This document shows, piece by piece, positions 1 to 7,483 of a DNA stretch of 33,160 nt. The stretch is from CAYLSV01 sp964386435 (GTDB lineage: Bacteria; Planctomycetota; Phycisphaerae; Tepidisphaerales; Tepidisphaeraceae), in assembly GCA_964386435.1 (NCBI GenBank), contig CAYLSV010000038.1, forward strand, positions 1 to 33,160, in the 5' to 3' direction. The notes beneath the pieces are model-generated. The model searched no databases and was not told the origin of the DNA. It saw nothing but the letters and a program-made list of their open reading frames with translations. Position 1 is the first letter of the stretch. Each line of letters opens with the position of its first letter. The translations under genes and the position numbers were made by a program.

Positions 1-11
1 GTCTCCGGCAA

Positions 12-60
12 TTCACCACGTCACACTTCACCACGTCACACTTCACCAAGTCACACTTCA
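12..60. repeat. 15-bp tandem repeat upstream of secG
   Basis: A 15-bp unit (TTCACCACGTCACAC) occurs three times head to tail at 12-26, 27-41 and 42-56 (the third with one change, CAAG for CACG), followed by the start of a fourth (TTCA). The unit length is a multiple of three and no stop interrupts the secG frame here, but the encoded peptide is simple repeat and I regard it as non-coding. It ends about 40 bp before secG and may be in its promoter or leader region or at the end of a gene lying outside the window. Confidence 0.85.
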
Positions 61-98
61 TCCCCTTCGCCTACCCTGTCAACCCCGCACCCTTGCCC

Positions 99-488
99 AT
101 GACCAGCTTCACGTTCTTCACCCTCGCCACCGTTTTCGTCATTGCCTGCGTCGTGCTGGTGTTGCTCGTGCTGATCCAGCGGGGGCGGGGCGGGGGGCTC
201 TCTGGGGCATTTGGCGGGGCGGGCGGCAACACGGCGTTTGGCAGCAAGACGGGGGATGTGCTGACGTGGGCGACGAGCGTGGTGTTCGTGCTGTTCGTGC
301 TGCTGTCGATGGGCCTGGTGTGGAGCGGCAACGCGTACAACGCCGGGGCAACGCAGATCATCCCGGCGGCGGCGGATGAGCCGGTGATCAGTGACGAGGT
401 CGGCGAGCCGGTGGTGAACCCGGTTGAGGAGACGGGGCAGCCGGCGGGGCTCGACACGCAGAACGTCAGCCCGGCGATGCCGGAGTGA
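99..488 (+). CDS. secG: Preprotein translocase subunit SecG
   Basis: SecG is the small accessory subunit of the SecYEG channel in the inner membrane and helps SecA-driven export. The protein (about 129 aa) has two membrane segments, FFTLATVFVIACVVLVLLVL near the N-terminus and WATSVVFVLFVLLSMGLVW around residues 65-85, joined by the family's hallmark loop LIQRGRGGGLSGAFGG. The tail after residue 95 is acidic and low in complexity, longer than in E. coli and typical of planctomycete SecG. I chose ATG 99; an in-frame TTG at 93 is the alternative. It lies 31 bp before yicC on the same strand. A -10-like TACCCT is at 72-77, leaving a short leader. The family call is firm; the exact start is not. 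Confidence 0.93.
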   Translation: MTSFTFFTLATVFVIACVVLVLLVLIQRGRGGGLSGAFGGAGGNTAFGSKTGDVLTWATSVVFVLFVLLSMGLVWSGNAYNAGATQIIPAAADEPVISDEVGEPVVNPVEETGQPAGLDTQNVSPAMPE

Positions 489-519
489 CGCGGGGTTGAT
501 CTTCTGGTAGAACCGACAC

Positions 520-1416
520 GTGGGCACTCCCCTGGCCAGCATGACGGGCTTTGGCGACGCCGCCGACCACGGCGGGGCAACGCACTACGCCGTTGAGATC
601 CGCAGCATCAACAACCGTTTCTTCAAGGCCGCCGTCCGGCTGCCGGATGCGTTGGCGGCATTGGAAAGCGACATCGAGAAGCTGCTCCGCGAGCACATCG
701 GCCGGGGCACAATTACGCTCACGCTGCACCTGAAAACCGACGACGCCGCCGGCACGCTCGACATCAACGAGGCGGCCATACGACATTACCTGCGGCCGCT
801 GGCCGACCACGCCGTGGGCCACCCGCACTACGTCATCGACCTCGCCCACCTCGTTACGCTGCCGGGCGTGCTGACCGACCCCGCCGCCGCCCCATCCGCC
901 GAGATGGAGGCGCACCGCGAGCCGGTGCTGACGCTGGTGCGGCAAGCCATCGACGCCCTGCTAGCCAGCCGGCGGCGGGAGGGGGCGTCGCTCAAGGCCG
1001 ACCTCGTCAAGCACCTGGATGATCTCGAGGCCAACCTGAAGCTCGTCGAGCTGGCCGCGCCGAAGATCGTTGCCGAGTACCACCGCAAGCTCGCGGCGCG
1101 GGTGAACGAGCTGATGGCCGCCAGCGAGCTGCGGGTGGCCGAGGGCGACTTGATCCGCGAAGTCGCCGTTTTTGCCGAGAAGGCCGACGTCGCCGAAGAG
1201 ATCAACCGCCTGGGCCACCACCTCGCCCAGTTCCGCCAAACGCTGGACGACCCCGAGCCGCAGGTCGGCCGCAAGCTCGATTTCCTCACCCAGGAAATGC
1301 TCCGCGAAGCCAACACCATCGGCAGCAAAAGTCCCGACGCTCAGACGGCCGGGTACGTCATCGCGATCAAGGGTGCGATCGACCGCCTCAAAGAGCAGGT
1401 GCAGAACGTCGAGTAA
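520..1416 (+). CDS. yicC: YicC family endoribonuclease
   Basis: 298 aa, the normal length of the YicC family (YicC-like N-domain plus DUF1732). The start MTGFG motif is at residues 8-12 and the family tail VQNVE is the C-terminus, so both ends are present. Other family landmarks are EIRSINNRFF near residue 26, GRGTITLTL around 61 and KLDFLTQEMLREANTIGSK around 252-270. E. coli YicC is an endoribonuclease involved in small-RNA turnover; the role here is inferred from the family. The start is GTG 520: no Shine-Dalgarno sequence precedes it, but TAGAAC at 508-513 lies 6 nt upstream, a weak -10-like box. It follows secG closely and could be co-transcribed with it. Confidence 0.92.
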   Translation: MGTPLASMTGFGDAADHGGATHYAVEIRSINNRFFKAAVRLPDALAALESDIEKLLREHIGRGTITLTLHLKTDDAAGTLDINEAAIRHYLRPLADHAVGHPHYVIDLAHLVTLPGVLTDPAAAPSAEMEAHREPVLTLVRQAIDALLASRRREGASLKADLVKHLDDLEANLKLVELAAPKIVAEYHRKLAARVNELMAASELRVAEGDLIREVAVFAEKADVAEEINRLGHHLAQFRQTLDDPEPQVGRKLDFLTQEMLREANTIGSKSPDAQTAGYVIAIKGAIDRLKEQVQNVE

Positions 1417-1499
1417 GCCGCCCGCGGCCGCGTCAGATCCTCCGCCCGAACTTCGAGGCCGGTTGCATCGGGTGGGGCGGGTTGTCCGATAACCCTCGC

Positions 1500-2933
1500 A
1501 TGACGCCTGAGGCCACCGCACGCCAGAACTTCGACGCGAACGCGGTCCACCAGACGGCACGCTGGCCGGCGGAGGTGTCGTGGGCTTGGGCGCGGGATGG
1601 GGCACTGCAAGCGGTGCAGCCGGGCGGGCGGTGGGCGGGTGACTGCTCGGTGCCACGGCTGGCGGCTCAGCGTCAGCTCGGGCGGTTTGTGCCGGACCAT
1701 GCGGGGGTGGCCATCGCGTTGCCGCGGTCGGCTCACCATGTACGTGTGCTGCTGGAGCGGGTTCCACCGGGCGGGTGCCTCTGGGTCATGTTTGCGGATG
1801 AGCCGGCACGGGCGGTTGCGCTGGCGACCTGCGATTTCTCGACAGAATTGGCGAGCGGACGGCTGCAGTGCGTGCTGCCGGGGGAGGTGGCCGATCGGTG
1901 CCTGGCCGAGCGTGGGCTGGCCCCGCCGCAGTGTCTGGCCAAGACGCCGGACTCGGACGAGGCGGCAATCGAGGCGGTGGTGCCGGAGCTCCAGGCGTTG
2001 CATCAAAAGCTCGCCGAAACGCCCGTCGTGGTGCCGCCGGCGACACACGACACGCTCATCCTGCACCGCGGCGACTTCCGCTTGTGGCAAGACGCCGGGC
2101 ACGCGCTGCCGCAGTTGCAGGTGGGCGATCGCCTCGACCGCGACGACGCCCGGCAGCACGCCGCCGCCCACGTCGCGGCGCGGCTTCGGCAGTACAAGCG
2201 GATTGTCACGCACGACCTGATCCGCGGCAACTTGCTTAGCCTGCTGCCGGACAACGTGCCGCTGACGAGTTGGCTCACCGAGCCGCACGTGGTGCCGCGG
2301 GCGATGTGCGGGCCGAGCGATCGGTTGGAGGTCGCCGACGCCGTGTGGCTGCCGCCGCTGCGGGCGGCGGGGTGGGGCGAGCACGAGGTGAGCGTCCGAC
2401 CGTGGCCGACGCAGCCGCTGGCAGCCGGGCAGGGCGTGGCGATTTTTGCCGACCTTGCCGACATCGAGCAGCCGGCCACCGTTCGTCAGTCGGGCAGCGT
2501 CGAGTCGCTGTGGGACGGGCTGGCCAATGAATTGGAGCGTGACCCGTTCGCCGCGCTGCCGGACCCTGCCGTCACCGTCGCCGAGTTGGCCGAGCACGCC
2601 AGCATCCCGGCAGGCATGCTGCAGGTGAGCGACTTCGTCAATCACCTGATTCTGCCGCGTGTCCACGCCGCGGCCGTGAAGCTGCTGCGCGGGGCGGGCG
2701 TCGGGGTGAAAATCTACGGCAGCGGCTGGCAGCACGTGGGGATCGACGCCGAGCCGATCAACAGCCGAGCCGACTTCACCGCCGCCATCGCCGCCGCGTC
2801 GATGGTGCTGACAGCCAGCCCTGCAATGCACACGCCGCAAGTTGAAGCCCTCGGCCGCCGGGCGGTGCCAATCGGCCGCCACGGCGAGTCGCTGATCCGC
2901 GCCGTCCGCGGCAACGCCCGCCGCGCGGCGTGA
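1500..2933 (+). CDS. Glycosyltransferase-like protein (CgeB/GT-B type), tentative
   Basis: 477 aa from ATG 1500 (a TTG at 1482 would add six residues). I recognise no close family. The last 80 residues contain KIYGSGW followed by a short-chain of aspartate/alanine helices and ASPAMHTPQVEALGRRAVP, which resembles the nucleotide-sugar binding half of CgeB-like GT-B glycosyltransferases. The middle has VTHDLIRGNLLSLLPDNVP then a tryptophan/leucine segment like the acceptor-side Rossmann domain of the same fold. No signal peptide or membrane segment is seen, so it is probably cytoplasmic. It is followed by another GT-B-like gene (3334-4974), which supports a glycan role, but the two are separated by 400 bp with hairpins. 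GATAAC at 1488-1493 lies 6 nt before the ATG. Existence of the gene is secure; function is inference. Confidence 0.6.
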   Translation: MTPEATARQNFDANAVHQTARWPAEVSWAWARDGALQAVQPGGRWAGDCSVPRLAAQRQLGRFVPDHAGVAIALPRSAHHVRVLLERVPPGGCLWVMFADEPARAVALATCDFSTELASGRLQCVLPGEVADRCLAERGLAPPQCLAKTPDSDEAAIEAVVPELQALHQKLAETPVVVPPATHDTLILHRGDFRLWQDAGHALPQLQVGDRLDRDDARQHAAAHVAARLRQYKRIVTHDLIRGNLLSLLPDNVPLTSWLTEPHVVPRAMCGPSDRLEVADAVWLPPLRAAGWGEHEVSVRPWPTQPLAAGQGVAIFADLADIEQPATVRQSGSVESLWDGLANELERDPFAALPDPAVTVAELAEHASIPAGMLQVSDFVNHLILPRVHAAAVKLLRGAGVGVKIYGSGWQHVGIDAEPINSRADFTAAIAAASMVLTASPAMHTPQVEALGRRAVPIGRHGESLIRAVRGNARRAA

Positions 2934-2938
2934 GGAAG

Positions 2939-3021
2939 GGTAGCTGCGGGTCAACGCACCGCAGTCCGGTGGAAACCTCAGGTCCGCCCGCCGGACTGCG
3001 GTGCGTTGCACCACAGCTACC
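2939..3021. repeat. Family A palindromic element, copy 1
   Basis: Arms 2939-2969 and 2991-3021 are reverse complements at 28 of 31 positions. Each arm also folds alone as a hairpin with 9-bp arms and a 3-nt loop: left at 2944-2964 (CTGC...AAC...GCAG, partly decayed), right at 2996-3016 (CTGC...GTT...ACAG). The whole is bounded by GGTAG and CTACC. The left arm closely matches the element at 18063-18092. Confidence 0.9.
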
Positions 3022-3064
3022 TCACGTCGTGCGAGTGTGCGGCGAAGCTGGGATCACCCGCACC

Positions 3065-3165
3065 GCTGAAACCGCCTCCGCCTCGTGGAGGCGGGGCTTC
3101 ACGGAGCAGGCGGCATCGCTCAAGTCAATGAAGCCCCGCCTCCACGAGGCGGAGGCGGTCTCAGC
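3065..3165. repeat. Family B palindromic element, copy 1
   Basis: Arms 3065-3101 and 3129-3165 are reverse complements at 36 of 37 positions, separated by 27 nt. Each arm contains an inner hairpin CCGCCTC-GTG-GAGGCGG (right arm with CAC loop) followed by GGCTTC. The outer flank GCTGAAAC is shared with the copy at 28191. Nearly perfect arms suggest recent arrival or maintained structure. Confidence 0.92.
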
Positions 3166-3333
3166 GAGGCACGCACGGGTGCGAGTTGACCGTTGGAGGG
3201 CAACGTTGGAACTGGGCCACGACTCGCATGTTTCCGAACGGACGACTCACGTTTTTTAAGCCAGCCGGCCGACACAGTGCACATCACTTTGTCCACTTCC
3301 CCCTTCATCGCCGCCGAATCGGCAGGACCCGCC

Positions 3334-4974
3334 ATGTCGTCGCTTATCGAACTCGTCGAACAGGTCAACCAAGGCGAAGCCGTCGACTCGGCCGCATTGG
3401 ACATCTACCAGGACTCGGCCAACAGCGCCGAGAAGTTCCTCGCCCACCATGCCGCGGCGCGGCTGGGGCTCAAGCGGTGCCGGACGCACTTGCTCGAGGC
3501 GCTGGAGGCCATCGGCTACGCCGACGAGAAGGTGCTGCGGCAGTACCTGGCCGTTGCCGGGTTTCTCGGGCAGGACGAGGCCAAGGCCGCCCCGATCGCC
3601 CGATTTGCCGAGTCGGCCATCGAGCGCGGCAGCATTGCCACGGGCATCGAGGCGCTGAGCTGGGCCCTGCGTGACGACGCCGCGCAGGGCAACCTGTGGT
3701 CGGGCGACTCCGCCAACCAGCAGCAGATCGCCGCGCTCTACGCCGACGCCGCGGCACGGACCGGGTGGTGCCAGCCGCCGGAGTTGAACTGGAACAACAA
3801 GCAGACCCGCGTCGCCCTCATCCTCGGCCAGATCGCCGATGACGACGCCGCGACCTCCGCGGCCATCGCGCTGGCGAACCATCTGGACACGAAGCGGTTC
3901 AAGCTGTTCGTTTACGCCACCGAGGCCGACGCCCGCCGCGAGGGCGGCTTCGGCGACACGGCTGGCGGCACGCCCAGCGCCCGCCGCGGCAAGAACGCCC
4001 TCGACGCCCTCGACCGCGCCAAGGCCACCGCTTGGATCGCCCCAACCGACACTGACGCCGCAACCGCCGCGAAGGTGCTGGCCGACCGTTGCGTGGAGGA
4101 CAAGATCGACGTGACGCTGTTCGACACCGCCCCCGCCGACGCCGTGGCGAGCCTGGCCGCCCACTGGCCGATCAGCCGGGCCAAGGCGACGATCCGCCGG
4201 GATGCCGCGCTGCCGGGGATGAACCTTGGGGCGACAATTTTTCCGGACGCCGTGGCGTTCGAGCGGGAGCAGAACACGGTCGACGACGCCCGCCACATCG
4301 CCGAGGGCATCGACCCGCAGGCCGCCGCCGGCGACGGGCCCAAGCGGGGCAACTACGGCATCCCCGACTCGGCAACGGTCTTGGCCGCCGTCGGTGAGGC
4401 GCACGACATCGGCGACGAGTTCGCCGCCACCGCAATCGACCTCCTGCGCAACCACGGCAACGCCATCCTGCTGCTCATCGGCGGCGGTGATTGGTCGAAG
4501 CTCAAGCGGCGCTTCGAGGCCACCGGCGTCGCCAAGCGGGTCGGCTTTGTCGGCAAGCGGCGGGATCTGGCCCGGTTCCTGAAGATCGCTGACGTCGTGC
4601 TCGCCCCGTTCCCCGCCGCCGACCCGGCCGGCGTGCTGCGGGCCATGGCCGCGGGTCGCCCGACGGTCGCCGCGCTTTGGGGCGATTCGCCCGAGCAGTC
4701 CGCCGCCGCCACGCTTGTCGGCACCGAGGCGATGATTGCCGGCCGCGATCCGGCCGCCTTCCGCGACCGCGTCGCCAAGCTCATCCGCGACCCCGGCTAC
4801 CGCACCAAGCTCGGCGACACCCTCCGTCAACGCGCCGAAAAGCACTTCAGCGCCGCCGAAACCGCCCGAAGCTTCGAGCACCTTTTCGATGAACTCCTCC
4901 AACGCGCCGCCGAAACCGACGGCCCGATGAGCATCGCCCCCGAACCCACAACACCGAAGATTGCCGCGGCCTGA
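3334..4974 (+). CDS. GT-B fold glycosyltransferase (GT4/SPINDLY-like C-terminal half)
   Basis: 546 aa from ATG 3334. The C-terminal half has a Glycos_transf_1-like pattern: AILLLIGGGDWSKLKRRF, then RVGFVGKRRDLARFLKIADV, then LAPFPAADPAGVLRAMAAGRP, which is the usual nucleotide-sugar site followed by the acidic/glycine loop. The N-terminal 150 residues are alpha-helical and could be TPR-like, the arrangement of O-GlcNAc-transferase/SPINDLY relatives. Donor and acceptor sugars cannot be told. The start is supported by AGGA at 3324-3327, 6 nt before the ATG; the open frame goes back to 3193 but that part is not supported. No signal peptide or membrane helix is visible. It follows another GT-B-like gene. 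Confidence 0.78.
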   Translation: MSSLIELVEQVNQGEAVDSAALDIYQDSANSAEKFLAHHAAARLGLKRCRTHLLEALEAIGYADEKVLRQYLAVAGFLGQDEAKAAPIARFAESAIERGSIATGIEALSWALRDDAAQGNLWSGDSANQQQIAALYADAAARTGWCQPPELNWNNKQTRVALILGQIADDDAATSAAIALANHLDTKRFKLFVYATEADARREGGFGDTAGGTPSARRGKNALDALDRAKATAWIAPTDTDAATAAKVLADRCVEDKIDVTLFDTAPADAVASLAAHWPISRAKATIRRDAALPGMNLGATIFPDAVAFEREQNTVDDARHIAEGIDPQAAAGDGPKRGNYGIPDSATVLAAVGEAHDIGDEFAATAIDLLRNHGNAILLLIGGGDWSKLKRRFEATGVAKRVGFVGKRRDLARFLKIADVVLAPFPAADPAGVLRAMAAGRPTVAALWGDSPEQSAAATLVGTEAMIAGRDPAAFRDRVAKLIRDPGYRTKLGDTLRQRAEKHFSAAETARSFEHLFDELLQRAAETDGPMSIAPEPTTPKIAAA

Positions 4975-5010
4975 TCAAATCCGGCACCCGCTCGAGCACC
5001 AGACGCACCC

Positions 5011-5098
5011 GAAGCCCCCACCGCTGCGTAGCAGCGGGGCTAAGCACGCGGTTCCGCCCGGTCGGAGTTCGTGTGTNNNNNNNNNNGGTGGGGGCGTC
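5011..5098. repeat. Family B palindromic element, copy 2, broken by an N run
   Basis: The left arm GAAGCCCCCACCGC... (5011-5045) contains the inner hairpin CCGCTGC-GTA-GCAGCGG (5021-5037) and ends in GGGGCTAAGC. Just after the N run comes GGTGGGGGC, the reverse complement of the beginning of the left arm. The missing part of the second arm is therefore hidden by 5077-5086. It lies between two convergent genes, ending before the sigma gene's stop. Confidence 0.85.
5077..5086. other. Assembly gap (10 N)
   Basis: Ten N, the usual placeholder for a gap of unknown size. It falls inside the right arm of a family B palindrome, so about 20-25 bases of the second arm are probably absent. Confidence 0.95.
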
Positions 5099-5106
5099 TT
5101 GTACCC

Positions 5107-5883
5107 TCAAAACTCCAGCAATGGCACGACCTGCCACAGGCCGTAGCTCATCGCCGCCATCGCGGTCAGCAGCAGGGTCCAGCGGATCGTGGCCCAGGCC
5201 CGGTGCGGTAGCAGCTTGCGGCGGATGTGCCGCTTGGCCTTCAAGTCGGCCACGTCGGCGGGTGGGGTCAGGCGGCGGTAGCGAGCTTCAAGGCGTTCGA
5301 TCAACGGCAGCAGGTTGCCGTTCGTGAGCGGGCGGAGCGTTGCCTCGGCACTACGCAGATGATTGGCGGCCGCCTCGGTGGAGCAGTCCATGGCCTGAGC
5401 GAGCGAGCGGGGGCCGAGGCGTTCGAGGTGGGTCAGGATGAACGCCTCCCGCTGCTGGTGCGGCAGCTTGCGCAGGGCGGCGAGCTGGGCCGTCTGCTCG
5501 GGCGAGTCGGCGTCGTCGGCCAGCAGGTCGCGGCGGGTGCCGAGGTGGCGGGCGAGTTGCTCACGCACCGCCAGCACCGTGTGGTGCCGGAACCATCGCC
5601 CCGGCTCGGCCGGCTCACGCCACTTGGGCACCTGCCCCACGCTCCGCTGGGTCACGTCGCGGGCCACGGCATCACCAAGGTCGTCCCGCCCGGTCAACCC
5701 GCAGGCGGCCCGGTAGGCAAAGGGGTAGAACAAGCGGGCGATCTCCTCGATTGCCGCCGGCTTGCCGCGGTTGGCCCGTCGCAGCAGCTTCTCGGGCACC
5801 TCAATCTCCGGCACCGGCCGCACCCGCGGCGGCTCCGCCGGCGGCGGCGGCTCGGTGAGTTCATACGTCCCGGCATCGGCCAT
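5107..5883 (-). CDS. ECF-like RNA polymerase sigma factor with C-terminal membrane helix
   Basis: 258 aa. Residues about 35-110 resemble sigma-70 region 2 (LFYPFAYRAA, then ARDVTQRSV, then W-F-H as in the ECF family), and residues about 130-185 resemble region 4 (LRKLPHQQREAFILTHLE, then LAQAMDCSTEAAANHL as the helix-turn-helix). It would direct RNA polymerase to a stress or envelope regulon. Unusually, a 70-residue tail follows region 4 and contains a basic patch (LKAKRHIRRKLLPHR) and one predicted membrane helix, TIRWTLLLTAMAAMSYGLW, at the very end, so the protein may be membrane-tethered. No anti-sigma gene is adjacent. It is divergent from the DUF6498-like gene with only 46 bp between. 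TACACT at 5890-5895 ends 6 nt before the ATG. Confidence 0.82.
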   Translation of the reverse strand: MADAGTYELTEPPPPAEPPRVRPVPEIEVPEKLLRRANRGKPAAIEEIARLFYPFAYRAACGLTGRDDLGDAVARDVTQRSVGQVPKWREPAEPGRWFRHHTVLAVREQLARHLGTRRDLLADDADSPEQTAQLAALRKLPHQQREAFILTHLERLGPRSLAQAMDCSTEAAANHLRSAEATLRPLTNGNLLPLIERLEARYRRLTPPADVADLKAKRHIRRKLLPHRAWATIRWTLLLTAMAAMSYGLWQVVPLLEF

Positions 5884-5889
5884 CGCAAG

Positions 5890-5895
5890 AGTGTA
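5890..5895 (-). promoter_or_regulatory. Putative -10 box of the sigma gene
   Basis: TACACT on the minus strand, 6 nt upstream of the ATG at 5883. It would put the transcription start on or next to the start codon. No -35-like box at 17 nt. Confidence 0.4.
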
Positions 5896-5917
5896 GTGGG
5901 ACGCGAACCAGCCGCGT

Positions 5918-5923
5918 TATGCT
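5918..5923 (+). promoter_or_regulatory. Putative -10 box of the DUF6498-like gene
   Basis: TATGCT, ending 6 nt before ATG 5930, again implying a leaderless transcript. It faces the sigma gene's box across 22 bp. Confidence 0.4.
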
Positions 5924-5929
5924 GCGGCG

Positions 5930-6583
5930 ATGTGGGACCGCCTCCGCCCCGGCATGGACTGGCCGCTCGTGTGGCTGCTGGTGGCGAACTTGGTGCCGCT
6001 GGCGGGGGTGATCTTCCTCGCCTGGGACCTGCGGCAGGTGCTGCTGGTGTTCTGGGCCGAGACGACGCTGCTGGGGCTGCTCGTGCTGCTGCGGTGGCTG
6101 GTCGTCTACCACGTCTGGGCGATCCTGCCGACGGCGTTCTTCACGATCCACTTCGGCGGGTTCTGTGCCGGGCACCTGATCTTCATCCTGTTGCTCAGCG
6201 GCGGGGCGTTTAGTAACGAACCGGTGGAGATCGGCGGGTCGGGCCAACTGTTGTTGCAAGGCCTTGAGGCCATGCCTTGGTGGGCGCTGCCGCTCGTCAT
6301 GCTGCCGCACGTCGTGGCCCAAATCCGGCTGGCCATCCATGAGTTTGGCAGCGGCCGGACGTTCGGCGAGATGATGAAGTCGGAGGCCGGCGACGGCAGC
6401 GCGCCTCCCTACGGGCGGATCGTGATCATGCACATCGCCATCATCGGCGGGGCGTTCATTTCCGTCACCCTCGGCAACCCGCTGGGCGTGCTCGTGCTGC
6501 TGGTGATGCTGAAAATCGGCGTCGACGTCGCCTTGTGGCGGCGCAACCGCCGGATTACCACGCAAAACGCCCCGGCGCCTTAA
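5930..6583 (+). CDS. DUF6498-like integral membrane protein
   Basis: 217 aa and almost entirely hydrophobic, with about five or six membrane helices: LVWLLVANLVPLAGVIFLAW near 14, VLLVFWAETTLLGLLVLLRW near 37, a helix near 60-85, PWWALPLVMLPHVVAQIRLA near 115, IVIMHIAIIGGAFISVTLG near 158 and PLGVLVLLVMLKIGVDVALW near 180. The early FWAE, a central HFGGFCAGH and the late GNP-K-D segments match the DUF6498 pattern as I remember it. The function of that family is unknown. It ends in a basic RRNRR tail that should face the cytoplasm. It is divergent from the membrane-tailed sigma factor with 46 bp between, so a shared regulation is possible but not shown. Confidence 0.72.
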   Translation: MWDRLRPGMDWPLVWLLVANLVPLAGVIFLAWDLRQVLLVFWAETTLLGLLVLLRWLVVYHVWAILPTAFFTIHFGGFCAGHLIFILLLSGGAFSNEPVEIGGSGQLLLQGLEAMPWWALPLVMLPHVVAQIRLAIHEFGSGRTFGEMMKSEAGDGSAPPYGRIVIMHIAIIGGAFISVTLGNPLGVLVLLVMLKIGVDVALWRRNRRITTQNAPAP

Positions 6584-6963
6584 CAACACGGGCCGGGGCG
6601 GTACTCCTGCCCCGGTACAACTTGGGGCGGCTCCTGAACAACGCGGAGCCGGCATTGGTTCGGCCGCACCCACGGCAAAGTTCGGGCAACTTCTTCTTAT
6701 CCCCTGATCGGGATTCCAGTGCGTTATCGACCTCACATCGATGAACCGGTTGTCTGGGGCGTCTGGATGTCGCACCGCGGCAATTTGCCGACCGGTTATG
6801 GGGCGTGATGCGTCAGAACGTCGTCGCGGCCGGGCTTTGCGGGTCCGATAGCCGTTGGCACGGGTTGTGCGTGTTGTGCCTCAGACGCAGCGGGGCGTCG
6901 CGGCACCGGGCCGCCCACGCCCCACCTGAGTACCGGCTGCGAGCAACCAAAAGGAGTGGGCCG
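6584..6963. other. 380-bp region without a supported gene
   Basis: It starts with two hairpins (6593-6651), then has a stretch of mixed sequence to the Shine-Dalgarno sequence of the next gene. A frame open from 6805 continues into the zinc-ribbon gene but the segment before 6964 has no protein character. The promoter of the zinc-ribbon gene should lie here; I cannot locate it. Confidence 0.6.
6593..6615 (+). terminator. Hairpin after the DUF6498-like gene
   Basis: CCGGGGC (6593-6599) pairs perfectly with GCCCCGG (6609-6615), 9-nt loop, ten bases after the stop. A second hairpin (CGGCTCC 6628-6634 with GGAGCCG 6645-6651) follows. There is no T-run, so a role in termination is only likely. 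Confidence 0.5.
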
Positions 6964-7191
6964 ATGTCCATCAGTCACGATCGATTCATCTCGGATGGGC
7001 AGTATGCCACCTACGACCCCTTCCGGCCCACGGCCGCGCGGGTCAGCGTGTTCCGCACCCAATGCGGCACCTGCGGCTACGAACCCCCGGAGCCCGACAC
7101 CCCGCCCCACAAGTGCCCCAAGTGCCGCGAACGCCGCTGGGAACGCTTCGCCCTCCCCGGAAGCATCCTGACCAACGCCGAGCGGCTGTAG
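6964..7191 (+). CDS. Small zinc-ribbon protein
   Basis: 75 aa. Residues about 33-58 carry CGTCGY and CPKC pairs (CxxC-x(14-16)-CxxC), a rubredoxin/zinc-ribbon knuckle that should bind one zinc ion. The flanking sequence, with a proline-rich loop between the pairs (PPEPDTPPHK) and a WERF segment after them, does not identify a family for me. ATG 6964 is chosen because a strong AAGGAG (6951-6956) lies 7 nt before it; the frame is open upstream to 6805 but without protein-like content. Probable role is nucleic-acid or protein binding, which is inference only. A family C hairpin follows 16 bp after its stop. Confidence 0.75.
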   Translation: MSISHDRFISDGQYATYDPFRPTAARVSVFRTQCGTCGYEPPEPDTPPHKCPKCRERRWERFALPGSILTNAERL

Positions 7192-7207
7192 GCGCTGTAG
7201 AGTGCAG

Positions 7208-7306
7208 GGAAGCCGAGGGGTGAGCGGAGCGAACACTCGGATAAGACGTTGCACATCATCGTGCGTCCAATCCGGGTTTTCGCTCCGCTCATCCCTCGGC
7301 TTCTCC
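7208..7306. repeat. Family C palindromic element
   Basis: Left arm about 7209-7241 and right arm about 7271-7304 are reverse complements at roughly 31 of 34 positions, starting AAGCCGAGGG and reading on through GAGCGGAGCGAA. The centre can also pair (GCAC with GTGC around ATCATC), so the whole can form one long hairpin. Only one copy is in this window. Confidence 0.85.
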
Positions 7307-7406
7307 ATGTTCCGGGTCGGTTAGCTGACTGCTTCTCCCACCAGGCAATGTGTTTAAAGCTACAACTGCACATGGTCGGAACATGAACCACGTTCGGACA
7401 GCGTGC

Positions 7407-7440
7407 GTAGCCCCGCCGCTACGCGGCGGTGGGGGCTTCG
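7407..7440. repeat. Family B palindromic element, single half
   Basis: GTAGCCCC, then the inner hairpin CCGCCGC-TAC-GCGGCGG (7413-7429), then TGGGGGCTTC. It corresponds to one arm of the paired copies at 30298 and 28191; the partner arm is absent. Confidence 0.85.
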
Positions 7441-7483
7441 GCGGTGCTGCGATTGGGCGGCGCTGCTCGAAGGGAGGCGATGG

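Larger units (their letters stand above)
2934..3333. other. 400-bp non-coding gap with two large hairpins
   Basis: Between the two glycosyltransferase-like genes. It holds a family A palindrome (2939-3021) beginning 5 bp after the stop codon, a family B palindrome (3065-3165), and then about 170 bp with no recognisable element. Open frames across it are chance readings through the palindromes. The first hairpin could end transcription of the upstream gene, but no T-run follows it. Confidence 0.8.
7192..7483. other. Intergenic region with two palindromic repeats
   Basis: Holds the family C hairpin (7208-7306), a 9-bp inverted repeat CATGTTCCG (7306-7314) with CGGAACATG (7377-7385), and half of a family B element (7407-7440). 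The last 40 bp lead into the next gene's Shine-Dalgarno sequence. Confidence 0.75.

Noticed and set aside
1..92. Coding end of an upstream gene over the tandem repeat
   Set aside because: Frames are open but encode only a simple repeat, and nothing from the left is visible to support a gene.
1341..3014. 557-codon minus-strand frame over the glycosyltransferase-like gene
   Set aside because: Arginine- and histidine-rich shadow without domains; the plus-strand frame is the protein-like one.
3256..4902. 548-codon minus-strand frame over the second glycosyltransferase
   Set aside because: Shadow of the plus-strand gene; composition is G, A, V, E-rich with no motif.
5227..6213. 328-codon plus-strand frame over the sigma gene
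   Set aside because: Antisense to the sigma factor and out of frame with the DUF6498-like gene.
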